A stretch of DNA of 64,000 nt, taken from the NCBI RefSeq assembly GCF_900964775.1, contig NC_041812.1, positions 27,307,660 through 27,371,659 on the forward strand, read 5' to 3'. Position 1 is the first letter of the stretch, and each line of letters starts with the position of its first letter. A program made the position numbers and the translations under genes. Positions 1 to 10,422 of this stretch are shown piece by piece. Source of the DNA: Scleropages formosus (lineage: Eukaryota > Chordata > Actinopteri > Osteoglossiformes > Osteoglossidae). The notes beneath the pieces were generated by a model that was not told where the DNA came from, made no database searches, and worked only from the letters and a program-made list of their open reading frames with translations.

Positions 1-2270
1 GTTATAGACGTTGGTTGGTTGGTTTTTATTCTAATCCTTTATTATCGTTACCTTTTATATACAGTAACTGCCACTTTTCTCCAAGGCAACTTACAATGTA
101 AAGTATCTACTCTCTGAACGTTACGGTTCTCCACATTTTTAAAAAACTTCAACGTATTTTGCAGGTTGACTAACTCGAATAGTTCAGAATGAGTCCCTCG
201 AGCAGGGACTCAAGAACAAAAATTCAGATTGGAACATGGGAGTCGGAAGGTGTTCAATTTAACTAGTATACTGCATGCTGCCCTTCATATACTCATTTAC
301 TTGAACGCTGGGGTGCTCAATGCCACCTCCTCACCCGTTTGCACACATAACAGATGCAGCACTAGGAAATTCATGTAGTGTTTGTTTTTAAAGACAATGA
401 ACAGCTGTGGGTTTTTGGGGTAGATTGTTTGGTGTGTCTCACATAGCGCTAAACCTAAACAGCTACATACTAACATCACACAACACACAAATAATTCTCC
501 AATATTTAATGAAGTTTTATTGATACTGGCAGTGTGACTTAATACATCTTGGCAACATTTTGCACTGGAGAGCATAATTAACAAAGTGCAATATTTAATT
601 TTACGACTGCCACGCCCCCATTGGCGAGTCCAGCAGCGACACCTGGTGCCACGTAGGCTACTCACTAATAAAAGGCTGCCCCGGAAGCTCCCCCATCACG
701 GAACCTCTGAAAAGAGCAACCGCCGTCTTTCGCCGAGAGTGCTTTCCCTTGTCTTGTGATTGTTTTGGATTTCCTGACCTGTGCCTGTTTTCCAGACTAC
801 GAGTTCGTGTTTTCCCTAGTACTGGCAAATCTTACTGCAGGAACCCATAAAACCATCATAACCATTATATTTCAAATGTGGCCATGCAACATCACAGTTT
901 GCCTTTTTTAGAAAATCAGAAGGATAGCATCTCCCTTTCAGGAGCAGATCAAGCTGTAAGGTGGCATGCTCATTTACACACTCTATTATCTTCCTGAACA
1001 GGGAAGGAAATGGGCCACAACCATTCTTTGACAGCTTGCTTCTCCTGCTCCCACAACACCAGGACTTCCAGTCTCGTACACAGTACCCCTTTCTGACCTC
1101 TCACCCTCAGCAAACATCAACTTAGAGGGGCGCAGGGGTTCGTCACAGAGTTGCAAGCCATCAGCAAACTCGGGAGTAACTAATCGGAGAAACTTTCTCA
1201 AAGGCTCAGCACCAAACTGCAGAAGCCCTGCAAGCGCCTTCCACCGCTGACCTGCTGAGCCCCTGTAGCTGAAAGCAAGGAACATTCCTTCGTCTCAGAA
1301 AAATCACGCAGGAACACACTTCTTTTGCTTCAATATTCTACCATGTCCGATTGAACTGAAATATGTGTTGCTGATGATGACCGCCTTGTGAAGAGATGCT
1401 CATCACGGAGAGACTGTCAAAGCAAGAATTTATCAACATATATTCATTGTGCTGCCTGGGTGGATGAAGCTCATAGTGTAGAACATTTAATTTATTTTTG
1501 TTTGTTTAACTCAAAGGGCTACTACTAGTTGTGCTGCTGAGTTCTGCTAGAAAAAAAAGAAAGAAATTAGCCTTAGGCAAGTCTGGTCTGTTTCACGGAG
1601 CACAGAGACTTAACAAGAGAAGACAATCCAGTGCCGGTTTACTCTAACAGCACTGTCACAGTCATCCTTGATATTATGAATGCTTACAAAGTAACACTGG
1701 TGCAACTATTGTGTAAATCACAATGATTTCATTGATCTTTAAGTAATCTGCTTCATTATTATATCCGCGCACATGATCAGTTCCCCGCGGCCATTACGTA
1801 TGTAAGCATTCACTGTATCGAATTAATCCAAGCAAATAAATAATCCACATATATGATTTAAGTAATTAAAATAATAATAATTAACTAAAAGCCTCAGAGG
1901 GACCGGGGCTCGTGAGGGAGAGCGCGAGTTTGTGCGCGTGCTCGTGTGCGGTTTGCTGGCGGAGTCCGCGGTAGGTAGGCAGTCAATGCGAGCACTTTCC
2001 GCAGGAGTTCCTTTCACACCTCCTCCTCCTCGTGGACCTCCTGATCATCGGATCCTCCTCCTCCTCACCTTCCTTCATAGCCTGCCCTCTTCCTCAATCC
2101 CCCCCCGCCCCGCTGCTCATCCTCATCTTCCTCCATCAGCTCCTCCTTCTCTCCCATTACCCTCCTCCTCCTCCTGCTCCCTCTCACCCTGCTCTTCCTC
2201 TCGGTCTCCCTTGCAATGAGCGAACTTGTCATCCGGTGCGACGGGCAGCATCTCCAGGACCGAGCTGGAC
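1..2270. other. Upstream flank of chrnb4, no gene recognised
   Basis: No conserved coding region is visible on either strand. Near 75-110 there is a short piece of the 'cttttctccaa...gacttacaat' type, the tail of the L2-hairpin SINE seen elsewhere in this window, in reverse orientation. Around 605-830 a stretch with a TATA-like 'aataaaagg' followed by a C/T-rich tract resembles a decayed LTR or promoter of an old repeat; this is weak. From about 2020 to 2340 the + strand is a long C/T-rich tract with many 'cctcctcct' triplets, which runs into the signal-peptide exon of chrnb4 and probably covers its 5' UTR and promoter. No TATA box could be assigned. Confidence 0.5.
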
Positions 2271-5200
2271 ATGCGGAGCTCCGCTAAGAGACACCCTGTC
2301 AGCACCCTCCTCCTCCTCCTCTTCTTCTCTCCCTTCATCCCCTGTAAGTGAACTCCCTTCCCTCATCGCTCCTGCGTCCTTTCGTGCCATTGAAACACCA
2401 CAAAATGTGCTAAAATTATATGAAGGCTTAGTTTCGACGGCAGCTCTCGCGCACATTCAGTATTATTACCGCTATGCTGTGTGAGCGCGTTCCACCTGCT
2501 TACCCTTTTCTTTACGCTACTACCTGCCGATAACTTTATCACAGCCTGCGCTTGTCGCACACCTACTGTACTGTACTGTACATGCCATGGGCCGTGCGCT
2601 CGCGCTTCTTTCGTTCATACTCGTCTTTCATTCCTTTTCCTCATAATAATTTCTCACATCCTAGCGCAGGTGGAAGCGCTTCCATTGTCTCCGGCACGTG
2701 CAGCTCCACAGCTTGTCAGTTTCTCCCTCGTTAACGTATCACTTAATTCCTTTTGTTCCTTATTAAATTATACGTCTACACGTCTACTTTTCCCGCGTGT
2801 CTCCTTGGATATTCGAAGCAAAGAAGTACTCTGAATGATCAAACGTACAAGAGCAGAACCCTCAAGCGGTGACGTAGAGGGTGCGGACCGCACCGCGTGA
2901 GATCAAAATGACTGTATTAACATTTTTGTGTAGTGTTTCAGCAGAAATTTATTTTTATAAAAATTATCCCTGCTGTATTTATAAGAACAAAAACATTTTT
3001 CGTAATGAAGCCCAGCTTACATTGTATCAGTGTAACTACAAGGGTAAAACTCGATGCTCATTTACTTTTTGAACCTTCCGATGCGCTACGCTCGGAGCTC
3101 TCACATTATTATCCAATTACAGTGACGCTTCGAATCACGTGGTTTCGTCTGCACGCGCTACTTGCGCGCGCTTTTGTTTTCGTCGTCGCTGCTGTTTTTT
3201 ATGCAGTCGCTGATTTTGTCACATTTTGTGGTGTTTTAGCTACGATATTGTATAACGTTTAAATAAACATAATTTTGATGTAGTTCTTAAACGTTTTTTA
3301 CTTCCAGTTCTATCGTTATCTTACCGAATTTTCACTTTAACCACATAACTGTGTAAAATACATTTAGGCTGTGCGTATGATATGGCAATTTAGTGGTGTA
3401 ATTTTAATTTTTTTAGTGGTTTATATCACTACTATTCATTACATTCTGTTACAGAGGGGAATTAGAATTTATGAGGAACATTAGTAGAAAAAAAACATTA
3501 CAAAGGATTGTAATGTAAGGCCTGGTATGGGAAGGAGGTGGGGGCGGTGACACCAACCCTAGTGACTACACTGCTCATGAGACAAACCAGCTTAAACACT
3601 CTGGTGTGACAAAGTAACATTTTATCTAGGCTTTGAGATCATGATATGAATACTGGATATATATGCACTTCAATATTCCACAGCGCACATACATTTTTAT
3701 TGAACGCATTTTTGAAACTCGGCCTTCTGCGTGTTCCTTTAAATATTAGTTTAAATTAGTTTAAAAATTTTTTAGCTTTATCGATTGGACTTACAGCCAC
3801 AGTTTTTCTCACACATTACACTTAATGAACTGTTCCAACAAGACAAAGCAATAAAAATACAGCATCGAACCAGCATCTTACTCACTGCAACACCTTCTGC
3901 TTATATTACAGTATGCAGTGTATATTGCAGTGTGTATAGCTATATTACACCGTTAATAAACGTCTGCTTGATTAATGACTGTGGCCAACCATGTCGAACA
4001 ACCACGCTCACTTCTGTTCCTGTTCAGATGTACTCCGGATTTACCATTGAAGGCACATATTTATCAAGAATTACACAATAACTGTATAAGCCACAGGCAT
4101 CACTAAACACATTTTCTGTTGTCTATGGACTCATTTGGCTGTGGGGCGGCTCTAGGAGTGGTCATGATTCCTGAAAACACTCCTGAAAGGTCGTTAAGGG
4201 TCTTCTAAATGACTGGTGACTGCATTTGCCTTCAGTTCTTCCTGCTTTTTCCCAGAATCACATTAGAAAATGCATCAGACAAAGTGTATGTTGAAGGAAG
4301 TGGAAATGAACTCTGCAGTGCAGCAGCCACTTTGTTTGTACAGCTGGAGGTGGTGCAAATGCAGAGGAGCGCTTGATGAACTACCTCCTGAAAGGCGAGC
4401 GCTACAATAAGCTCATCCGCCCGGCCATGAACAGGACAGAGCGCGTCACAGTCAAGATCCTGGTGTCCTTGGCTCAGCTCATTAGCGTGGTAAGGAACAT
4501 GGTGGGGCTGTCAAGTCACTGCCGAGGCACGACGGTACACTTCAAAATCCTCCTGACATCAGTGAACATGTGTATGGGTGGTTGATGCACTTCACCTTCT
4601 TATTTTTCACAAACAGAACAGACTCATAACATCGTAGAGACAGAGTGAGTAAAGAGTCCCTAGATATACAAGCAGACATAGCCAGGTAAACAGGTAATAA
4701 TATTTAGTAAAAGTGGTCATGTGTCACGTTCTGTTTCATAAAGGTGACCAAATCCTCCAGAATCCATTAGAATTACTATGCGGGTCACATGTAAACTTTT
4801 CCAGTGCAGGGAAGCCAGATCTTGAATGAACCACATACCTGTGGAGGGAGGTTCTGGAGCGGAGCACAGCAATAAAAGACATTTTCTTTCCAGATGTGTG
4901 AGAATAATCAACATACATTTCATTTCTTAACGAAAAACAATGTCTGGGTTGTTATGTAGTAGGTACACACACACACACACACACACACATTTTCAGAACC
5001 GCTTGTCCCATACGGGGTCACGGGGAACCGGAGCCTACCCGGCAACACAGGGCGTAAGGCTGGAGAGAGGGAGGGGACACACCCAGGACGGGACGCCAGT
5101 CCGTCGCAAGGCACCCCAAGCGGGACTTGAACCCCAGACCCACCGGAGAGCAGGACTGCGGTCCAACCCACTGCGCCACCGCGCCCCTCTATGTAGTAGG

Positions 5201-7091
5201 TATACAGAAGGAAACCATTCGGGCATTTACCTTAACACAGCTTTTCCCTCTGCCCTCCACAGAATGAAAGGGAGCAGATTATGACCACCAACGTGTGGCT
5301 GACACAGGTAAGCATGTTGATCAGGACGTTGCTCAGCACTGCTGGAAAGTGTGTGAACCCTATAGTTAGTTCATAGGTGCCTGTGACTCTCTTCAGAACT
5401 GGGTTGATTACAGACTGTCGTGGGATCCTTCTGCATATGACGGAATTGACAAGATTAGGATCCCGTCCCGCCACGTGTGGCTTCCCGATATAGTGCTGTA
5501 CAACAAGTGAGTTCACTTAGGCTACTTCCTGTTTCGATGTCCGGGAATCAACACTGTCGCACCTGTGACACATATCAAGTTTGCCTTATAGCAGTTGCTC
5601 TTTTATATGTAAATAAGCACAGAGGCTTTATTCTAGGAGTTTTTAATGTATGTCCCTCTCCTGTTATCTGCACCCACCCCCCACTAGTGCCGATGGTACA
5701 TATGAGGTCACTGTCTTCACCAATGTAATAGTCCACTTCAATGGAAGCATCTCCTGGCTCCCTCCTGTCATCTACAAAAGCGCTTGCAAGATTGAGGTGA
5801 AGCATTTCCCCTTCGACCAGCAGAACTGCACCCTCAAGTTCCGCTCTTGGACCTACGACTACACAGAGATCGATCTGGTGCTCAAGAGCAAAGTGGCCAG
5901 CATGGATGACTTCACACCCAGTGGGGAGTGGGACATCCTGGCTCTCCCGGGCAGGAGGACAGTCAACCCGGCAGATCCCACCTACGTTGATGTCACATAT
6001 GACTTCATGATCAAGAGGAAGCCCCTCTTCTACACCATCAACCTGATTATACCCTGTGTGCTCATTACATCATTGGCCATCTTGGTCTTCTACCTGCCTT
6101 CTGACTGCGGAGAGAAGATGACCCTCTGCATCTCCGTACTGCTTGCACTCACTGTCTTTCTGCTGCTCATCTCCAAGATTGTACCTCCCACTTCTCTGGA
6201 CGTCCCATTGATTGGCAAATATCTCATGTTCACCATGGTGCTGGTGACCTTCTCCATCATCACCAGTGTATGCGTGCTCAATGTGCATCACCGCTCACCC
6301 AGCACCCACACCATGCCTGTCTGGGTCAGGGTCCTCTTCCTGGACAAACTCCCAACCTTGCTTTTCATGAAGCGTCCAGAGGACCACTCAGCCCGGCAGA
6401 GGCTTCGGCAGCAGAGGCGGCTGCAAGCTCAGAGGATGGCGCCGGCAGTAGGCTATCAGGGAACACCACCAGCCACCATCTCCTCCTCCACCCCTGTCCT
6501 CCTCCACTCCACCTGCCCAGGAGAGTTCTCCAGTGGAGCTCCGATGGGGAGGAAAGGCAACCTGCAGCCCATTGAGCTCCTGACCAATCGGTTTGGCTCG
6601 GCTAATGACTTGCTCCAGCAAGGCAACGTAGACTGGGGGCCCGACCTGCAGGACGCCGTGGAGGGTGTCTGCTTTGTTGCTGATCACATGATGGGCGCTG
6701 ACATTGACCAGAGTGTGAGAAAATGTTCCACATTACTTCCTGACTATTTAAAGCTCCTTTTGCAGAGCTGTCATACAAGTAATGGAGAAGATACCAACAT
6801 TGTGCATGAACGCCTTCTTCATTCTCTTTTTAGTTCTGTTGCACTGCTCAGGAACGTGTCTACATAAGCGTCAAACGAATGAGGTCTTTTCCTTGATGCC
6901 TTTTTTGTCCTCTGCAGGTGATTGAGGACTGGAAGTACGTGGCCATGGTGGTGGACCGGATGTTCCTGTGGATCTTCGTAATAGTTTGCGTGGTGGGCAC
7001 CATGGGTCTCTTCCTCCAGCCGCTCTTCCAGAGTCAGAGTCTTCCTGTCCAGCAGTCCAACACAGACTCTCCCAGAATAGACCCTTTTTAA
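2271..7091 (+). CDS. chrnb4: Neuronal nicotinic acetylcholine receptor subunit beta-4
   Basis: This gene encodes a non-alpha subunit of the pentameric, acetylcholine-gated cation channel of neuronal plasma membranes. It pairs with alpha3, the next gene, in ganglionic-type receptors. Six coding exons with consensus splice sites: 2271-2343, 4344-4489, 5263-5307, 5397-5506, 5688-6714 and 6918-7091, giving 524 residues. The start is the ATG opening a signal peptide (about residues 1-25, with a run of five leucines); the split codon joins exon 1 to exon 2 in frame. The Cys-loop cysteines are at about 158 and 172. M1 begins near 237, the M2 pore carries the GEK motif near 266, and M4 lies in the last exon after '[12 protein letters not shown]'. 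No vicinal cysteine pair is present, as expected for a beta subunit. The sequence is close to both CHRNB4 and CHRNB2; the 'GRRTVNP' stretch and the chrna3/chrna5 neighbours favour beta-4. The frame is intact. Confidence 0.92.
4966..5189 (-). repeat. tRNA-headed SINE with (TG)n tail, in chrnb4 intron 2
   Basis: This is a near full-length copy in reverse orientation. The tRNA-like head (box A-like 'gtggcgcagtggg', box B-like 'ggttcaagtcc') lies at the right end and the CA/TG microsatellite tail at the left. It is flanked by a perfect 13-bp target-site duplication, tatgtagtaggta, at 4953-4965 and 5190-5202. Confidence 0.9.
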
Positions 7092-7591
7092 TCCGAGGGA
7101 ACGTGGCCGGTGCTGCATTCTTCGGGCAGGAAGCCAGCAGCGCAGAGCATGTGACTGCACTTGGAAAATAAGAAAGACGCCGTTGAAGTGCACGTGATGA
7201 ATGAGATTGCAGAGTGAAGGATGGGTAACAGATTTGGCAGAAGAATTGCTATGTTATTGAAATTGCAACTCAGAAAGCCTGTGTGTGAATGGTTTCCAAA
7301 GAATTGTTGGATCAAAGTGTTACCAAATCCTCCATCCTGCACTCAGTTACACTGACCCTATTGATTTTGGGTGCAGAGATGTTTATTGACCAACTTACTT
7401 TGACCCAAACAGACGGCCGTAAATTTTAACTTTGTCAGATTTAAAATTTTAAGAAAATTTTAACGTCCTGAACTGTAGTATTTAAATACAGGATTGTATG
7501 TGATAAAATGTATGAATTACTTGTGTCCAAAAGCAACGGTGTTTAACCTTGAAATGAGAAGCTTTGAAAAGTGTGCCAAAGACTGGCAATA

Positions 7592-7791
7592 TACATACAC
7601 ATTTTCGGAACCGCTTGTCCCATGCGGGGTCGCGGGGAACTGGAGCCTACCCGGTAACACAGGGCATAAGGGGAGGGGACACACCCAGTACAGGACGCCA
7701 GTCTGCCGCAAGGCACCCCAAGCGGGACTCGAACCCCAGACCCACCAGAGAGCAGGACCCGGTCCAATCCACTGCGCCACCGCACCCCCCC
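7592..7791 (-). repeat. tRNA-headed SINE, (TG)n-tail family
   Basis: Reverse-oriented copy of the same family as the repeat in chrnb4 intron 2, with the head at the right and only a very short tail. It contains the family marks 'ggaaccgcttgtccca' near the left end and 'caaggcaccccaagcggg' in the middle. A clear target-site duplication was not found, so the ends are approximate. Confidence 0.85.
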
Positions 7792-8329
7792 AGCGATGTA
7801 TATTTCTTCCTGTTAAAATTTTGTATGGAGCTAAATAAGGGAAGTGAAGGACTCTTTCTGTTTGCACAGCTTCATGGTAAAAGTGAAAGCTTTAATGGGT
7901 TAGCCAACACACAGTCAGTAAAACAGAATATAAACTATTTTTTCTTCACTGAAATAACTTATGTTTGTAAAGGCCGTGCTGATCTTAGCAGTGCAATTAT
8001 TTTCTTGTCCCAGTTAACTTCTAGGAATACAAACATATTCTACTGTTTTAGAACACAGAAGAATCAATAAAATAAATCCATGACTGTGAAATGTTTAATA
8101 TAGTTTAAAATAATAATGTCACGTGTGATATTGTCACTGTAATACGTTTATGCCCTGACTAGTTTCAACAGTAAGAGTAATAATTTACTTTTAAATTTTG
8201 AAATTTAGTTTAATTGTGTCAGACGAAATGAAACGTTAATGAAGCGTAACGGAAAACCTAGGACAGGAATTTGGTTATTTCCCTTGACATTTCTTTTTTA
8301 GCATGTGGACCTAGAAACTGACTGCTATG

Positions 8330-8343
8330 CTGCCCCCTGCTGG
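8330..8343 (-). promoter_or_regulatory. Possible CTCF core motif next to a CpG-rich patch
   Basis: The 14-bp CTGCCCCCTGCTGG matches the reverse complement of the vertebrate CTCF core consensus at every position. It is followed by about 140 bp rich in CG dinucleotides. It lies between the chrnb4 3' end and the chrna3 promoter. A single motif match is weak evidence, and similar C-rich strings occur in fish repeats. Confidence 0.3.
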
Positions 8344-9059
8344 TAGCGGCGGCGCGGCGCAGCGCACTTTCACTTATCCCTGGCGCGCGCCCAACGCCGC
8401 CACCGCGCGGTAAAAATGCTGATGCAACGGGCTGCTGAGTGGGCAGTTTTAACGCACTGCGGAACGCGGGGGCGGCAGGGGGGCATAACTGATTCTACTG
8501 ATGGCAGCTGGTCAAAACCAAACCAACTTCAACACATTTTATTACTGCAAAAAGATATATAAATGGTCCGGTTCATTTATTCAGCCCTGAAAATATGTCA
8601 GGAGACCAGGCATTTCACCATGGTATTCCGCTTCATCAAACAGAGTGAAATGGGCAACGAAGAAAGACCAAAGAATACAGTCAAAACAAGTCAATAAGTG
8701 TGATTGTAATTGTCTTCAAGGCGTGTAATCAGAGTGCTTAAACTGGTACAATAAAAACAAAGGTATAATAAAATGTATTTGTTTTTATTTTATAATGTTT
8801 TTATTTAATATGTTTTTTAAATTTTATAAAGAAAAACAACTGTGTAATAAAAGAAAGTAAAGCCTGTCATGTGAGCAGTCCATAATTCCCAACAAGTGCC
8901 TGCAAAAGGACTGCTTTAAATCATGCTGTATAGCCTCAACACATGAGGCCTACGCAGTTATTGGCTCTTTTACAGCTGCTCTCCATGGTGCTGATTTTTT
9001 AAGGCGCACGGAACTAGAACAACACTCTTCACACTGACTCTTTTTACACTCACATTTAC

Positions 9060-9250
9060 ACTTACTTACATTGTTAGCGGACACTTCACTCCAAAGAGAC
9101 GTACATCTCCGAGACCAATGCAGAGAGTGCATTTCACCAACAGAAGGAGAGATCGGATACGGGCACGTGATTGTGGAGTACAGTCAATTTGTCACATACC
9201 ACAGTACAAACGGGGTACATTACACCAGTAACTGCGTACAGGTGTGTCCA
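9060..9250 (-). repeat. SINE-like repeat, L2-hairpin tail type (degenerate)
   Basis: The left end carries a degenerate 'ttagcggacacttcactccaaagaga' type tail and a body similar to the copies at about 17,000-17,220 and 20,550-20,766. It is degenerate, with approximate ends. Confidence 0.5.
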
Positions 9251-9369
9251 TTATTCAACAAAAAGTGATTAAACATCAACACACGTTTATATATACTTAT
9301 GCGGAAAGGGGAGAAGTGAGTCTGAAAGGAGTTTATATGGTTTTTTTATCATTATTTTTTATTTATCGG

Positions 9370-9560
9370 TCTAGGCAACATTTTTATCCGCAGCGAATTA
9401 CACTGTTGGGTCCATATAATAATTACAATGATCCACCCATGGGTACAACAGGGTATTTTGTGCTCCATTAGTTATCTTGCTGGAGAAATGCAAGAAGAGG
9501 GTGGATTCACACCTGAGTCCAGCGATTGCAAAACCAGGCCTTTAACCACCACGCCACCTG
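9370..9560 (-). repeat. SINE-like repeat, strongly decayed
   Basis: It shows the 'tttttatccgcagcgaattaca' motif followed about 150 bp later by 'cctttaaccaccacgccacct', the usual order of tail and tRNA-like head in reverse orientation. It is much decayed and the family is uncertain. Confidence 0.4.
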
Positions 9561-9614
9561 ACGTCCTGTGCTTCCGCTACACCTTCACGTGCAACTTTTC
9601 ACAGCGGTTCATAT

Positions 9615-9619
9615 AAAAA
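9615..9619 (-). terminator. Pol III terminator of tRNA-Ala
   Basis: On the - strand, a run of five T begins 10 nt after the tRNA 3' end. This is the usual RNA polymerase III stop signal. Confidence 0.7.
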
Positions 9620-9628
9620 GAGATGCCC

Positions 9629-9700
9629 TGGAGATGCTGGGGATTGAACCCAGGACCTCATACATGCGAAGCATGCGCTCTACCACTGAGCTACATCCCC
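9629..9700 (-). tRNA. tRNA-Ala (anticodon CGC)
   Basis: The - strand folds into a complete 72-nt cloverleaf. The acceptor stem GGGGATG pairs with CATCTCC (one G-U pair) and is followed by the discriminator A. The D-arm GCTC/GAGC, the anticodon stem CATGC/GTATG with loop TTCGCAT, and the T-arm CTGGG/CCCAG with loop TTCAATC are all intact. The anticodon is CGC. The internal A box (TAGCTCAGTGGTAGAGCGC) and B box (GGTTCAATCCC) are sound, and a T5 terminator follows. It therefore looks like a working single-copy tRNA gene rather than a SINE head. It lies 285 bp upstream of, and divergent from, the chrna3 start codon. Confidence 0.95.
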
Positions 9701-9985
9701 GGCCCGCTAAAAAGCTCTCCGCGAACAGCTCTCAGTAGAGCTTCTGGGCGCGATCGCGAGCGTGTGCTTTGCTCCTCAACTGCGAAGTGCAATCGCATCG
9801 GTCGAGCCCTGCTGCTTATCTGTGGCGGCACCTCGTGAGAGCGCTTCCCCCTTGTGCCCCCCCCCCAAAAAAAACTGCCACTAACACCCCCCCCCCCCGA
9901 CCCCACGGAGCCCCCAGGACGGCTCTCTGGCAGCGCAGCGCTCTTCTCCCGCCGGACGGACCGTCCACGCGCCGCACACTGTACG

Positions 9986-10370
9986 ATGAAGAGCCGCTCC
10001 GGGTCTGGGCCGCTTCCCGCGCTCTGCACGTGGCTGCTGCTGCTGCTCGACCTGCCCGGTGAGTCAGTGGGACACACACACACACACACATACACAGAGA
10101 GGAGGACTTGTTGAGGTGCTGCAGAGACTCTTGTGTTTTACCTTCGAAGAAGTAGCGACAGTCACAGTGACGCGGTAAGAAGGACATCTCTATATTTCCA
10201 GGCGCACGCGCCCGTGACACTTGTTCGATGTTCGTGCGGGAAAACGCTAAAACTGCGCAGCGCCGAAATTAAGTGTCGTTGTTCAGTGACAAGACGAGTG
10301 TGTGGACCGCTTTCCGCACTGGAAAACTTTTCTAAACGCTCTTACTGCTGGAGACTGCATGGTGGTACCG

Positions 10371-10422
<52 letters not shown>

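Larger units (their letters stand above)
7092..9628. other. chrnb4-chrna3 intergenic region
   Basis: No protein gene is visible. After the chrnb4 stop the DNA is AT-rich. Overlapping AATAAA motifs at 8066-8076 are possible poly(A) signals for chrnb4, although about 1 kb downstream. One SINE lies at 7592-7791. A short GC- and CpG-rich patch at about 8320-8480 stands out from the surroundings and begins with a CTCF-like motif. Two reverse-oriented SINE-like pieces lie at about 9060-9250 and 9370-9560. Confidence 0.5.

Noticed and set aside
2032-2484. Pro/Ser/Leu-rich open frame over the C/T-rich tract
   Set aside because: Low-complexity translation of a pyrimidine tract, with no conserved domain.
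4940-5284. Open frames running through SINE copies, both strands
   Set aside because: The same peptide pieces recur wherever the SINE occurs; they are by-products of the repeat.
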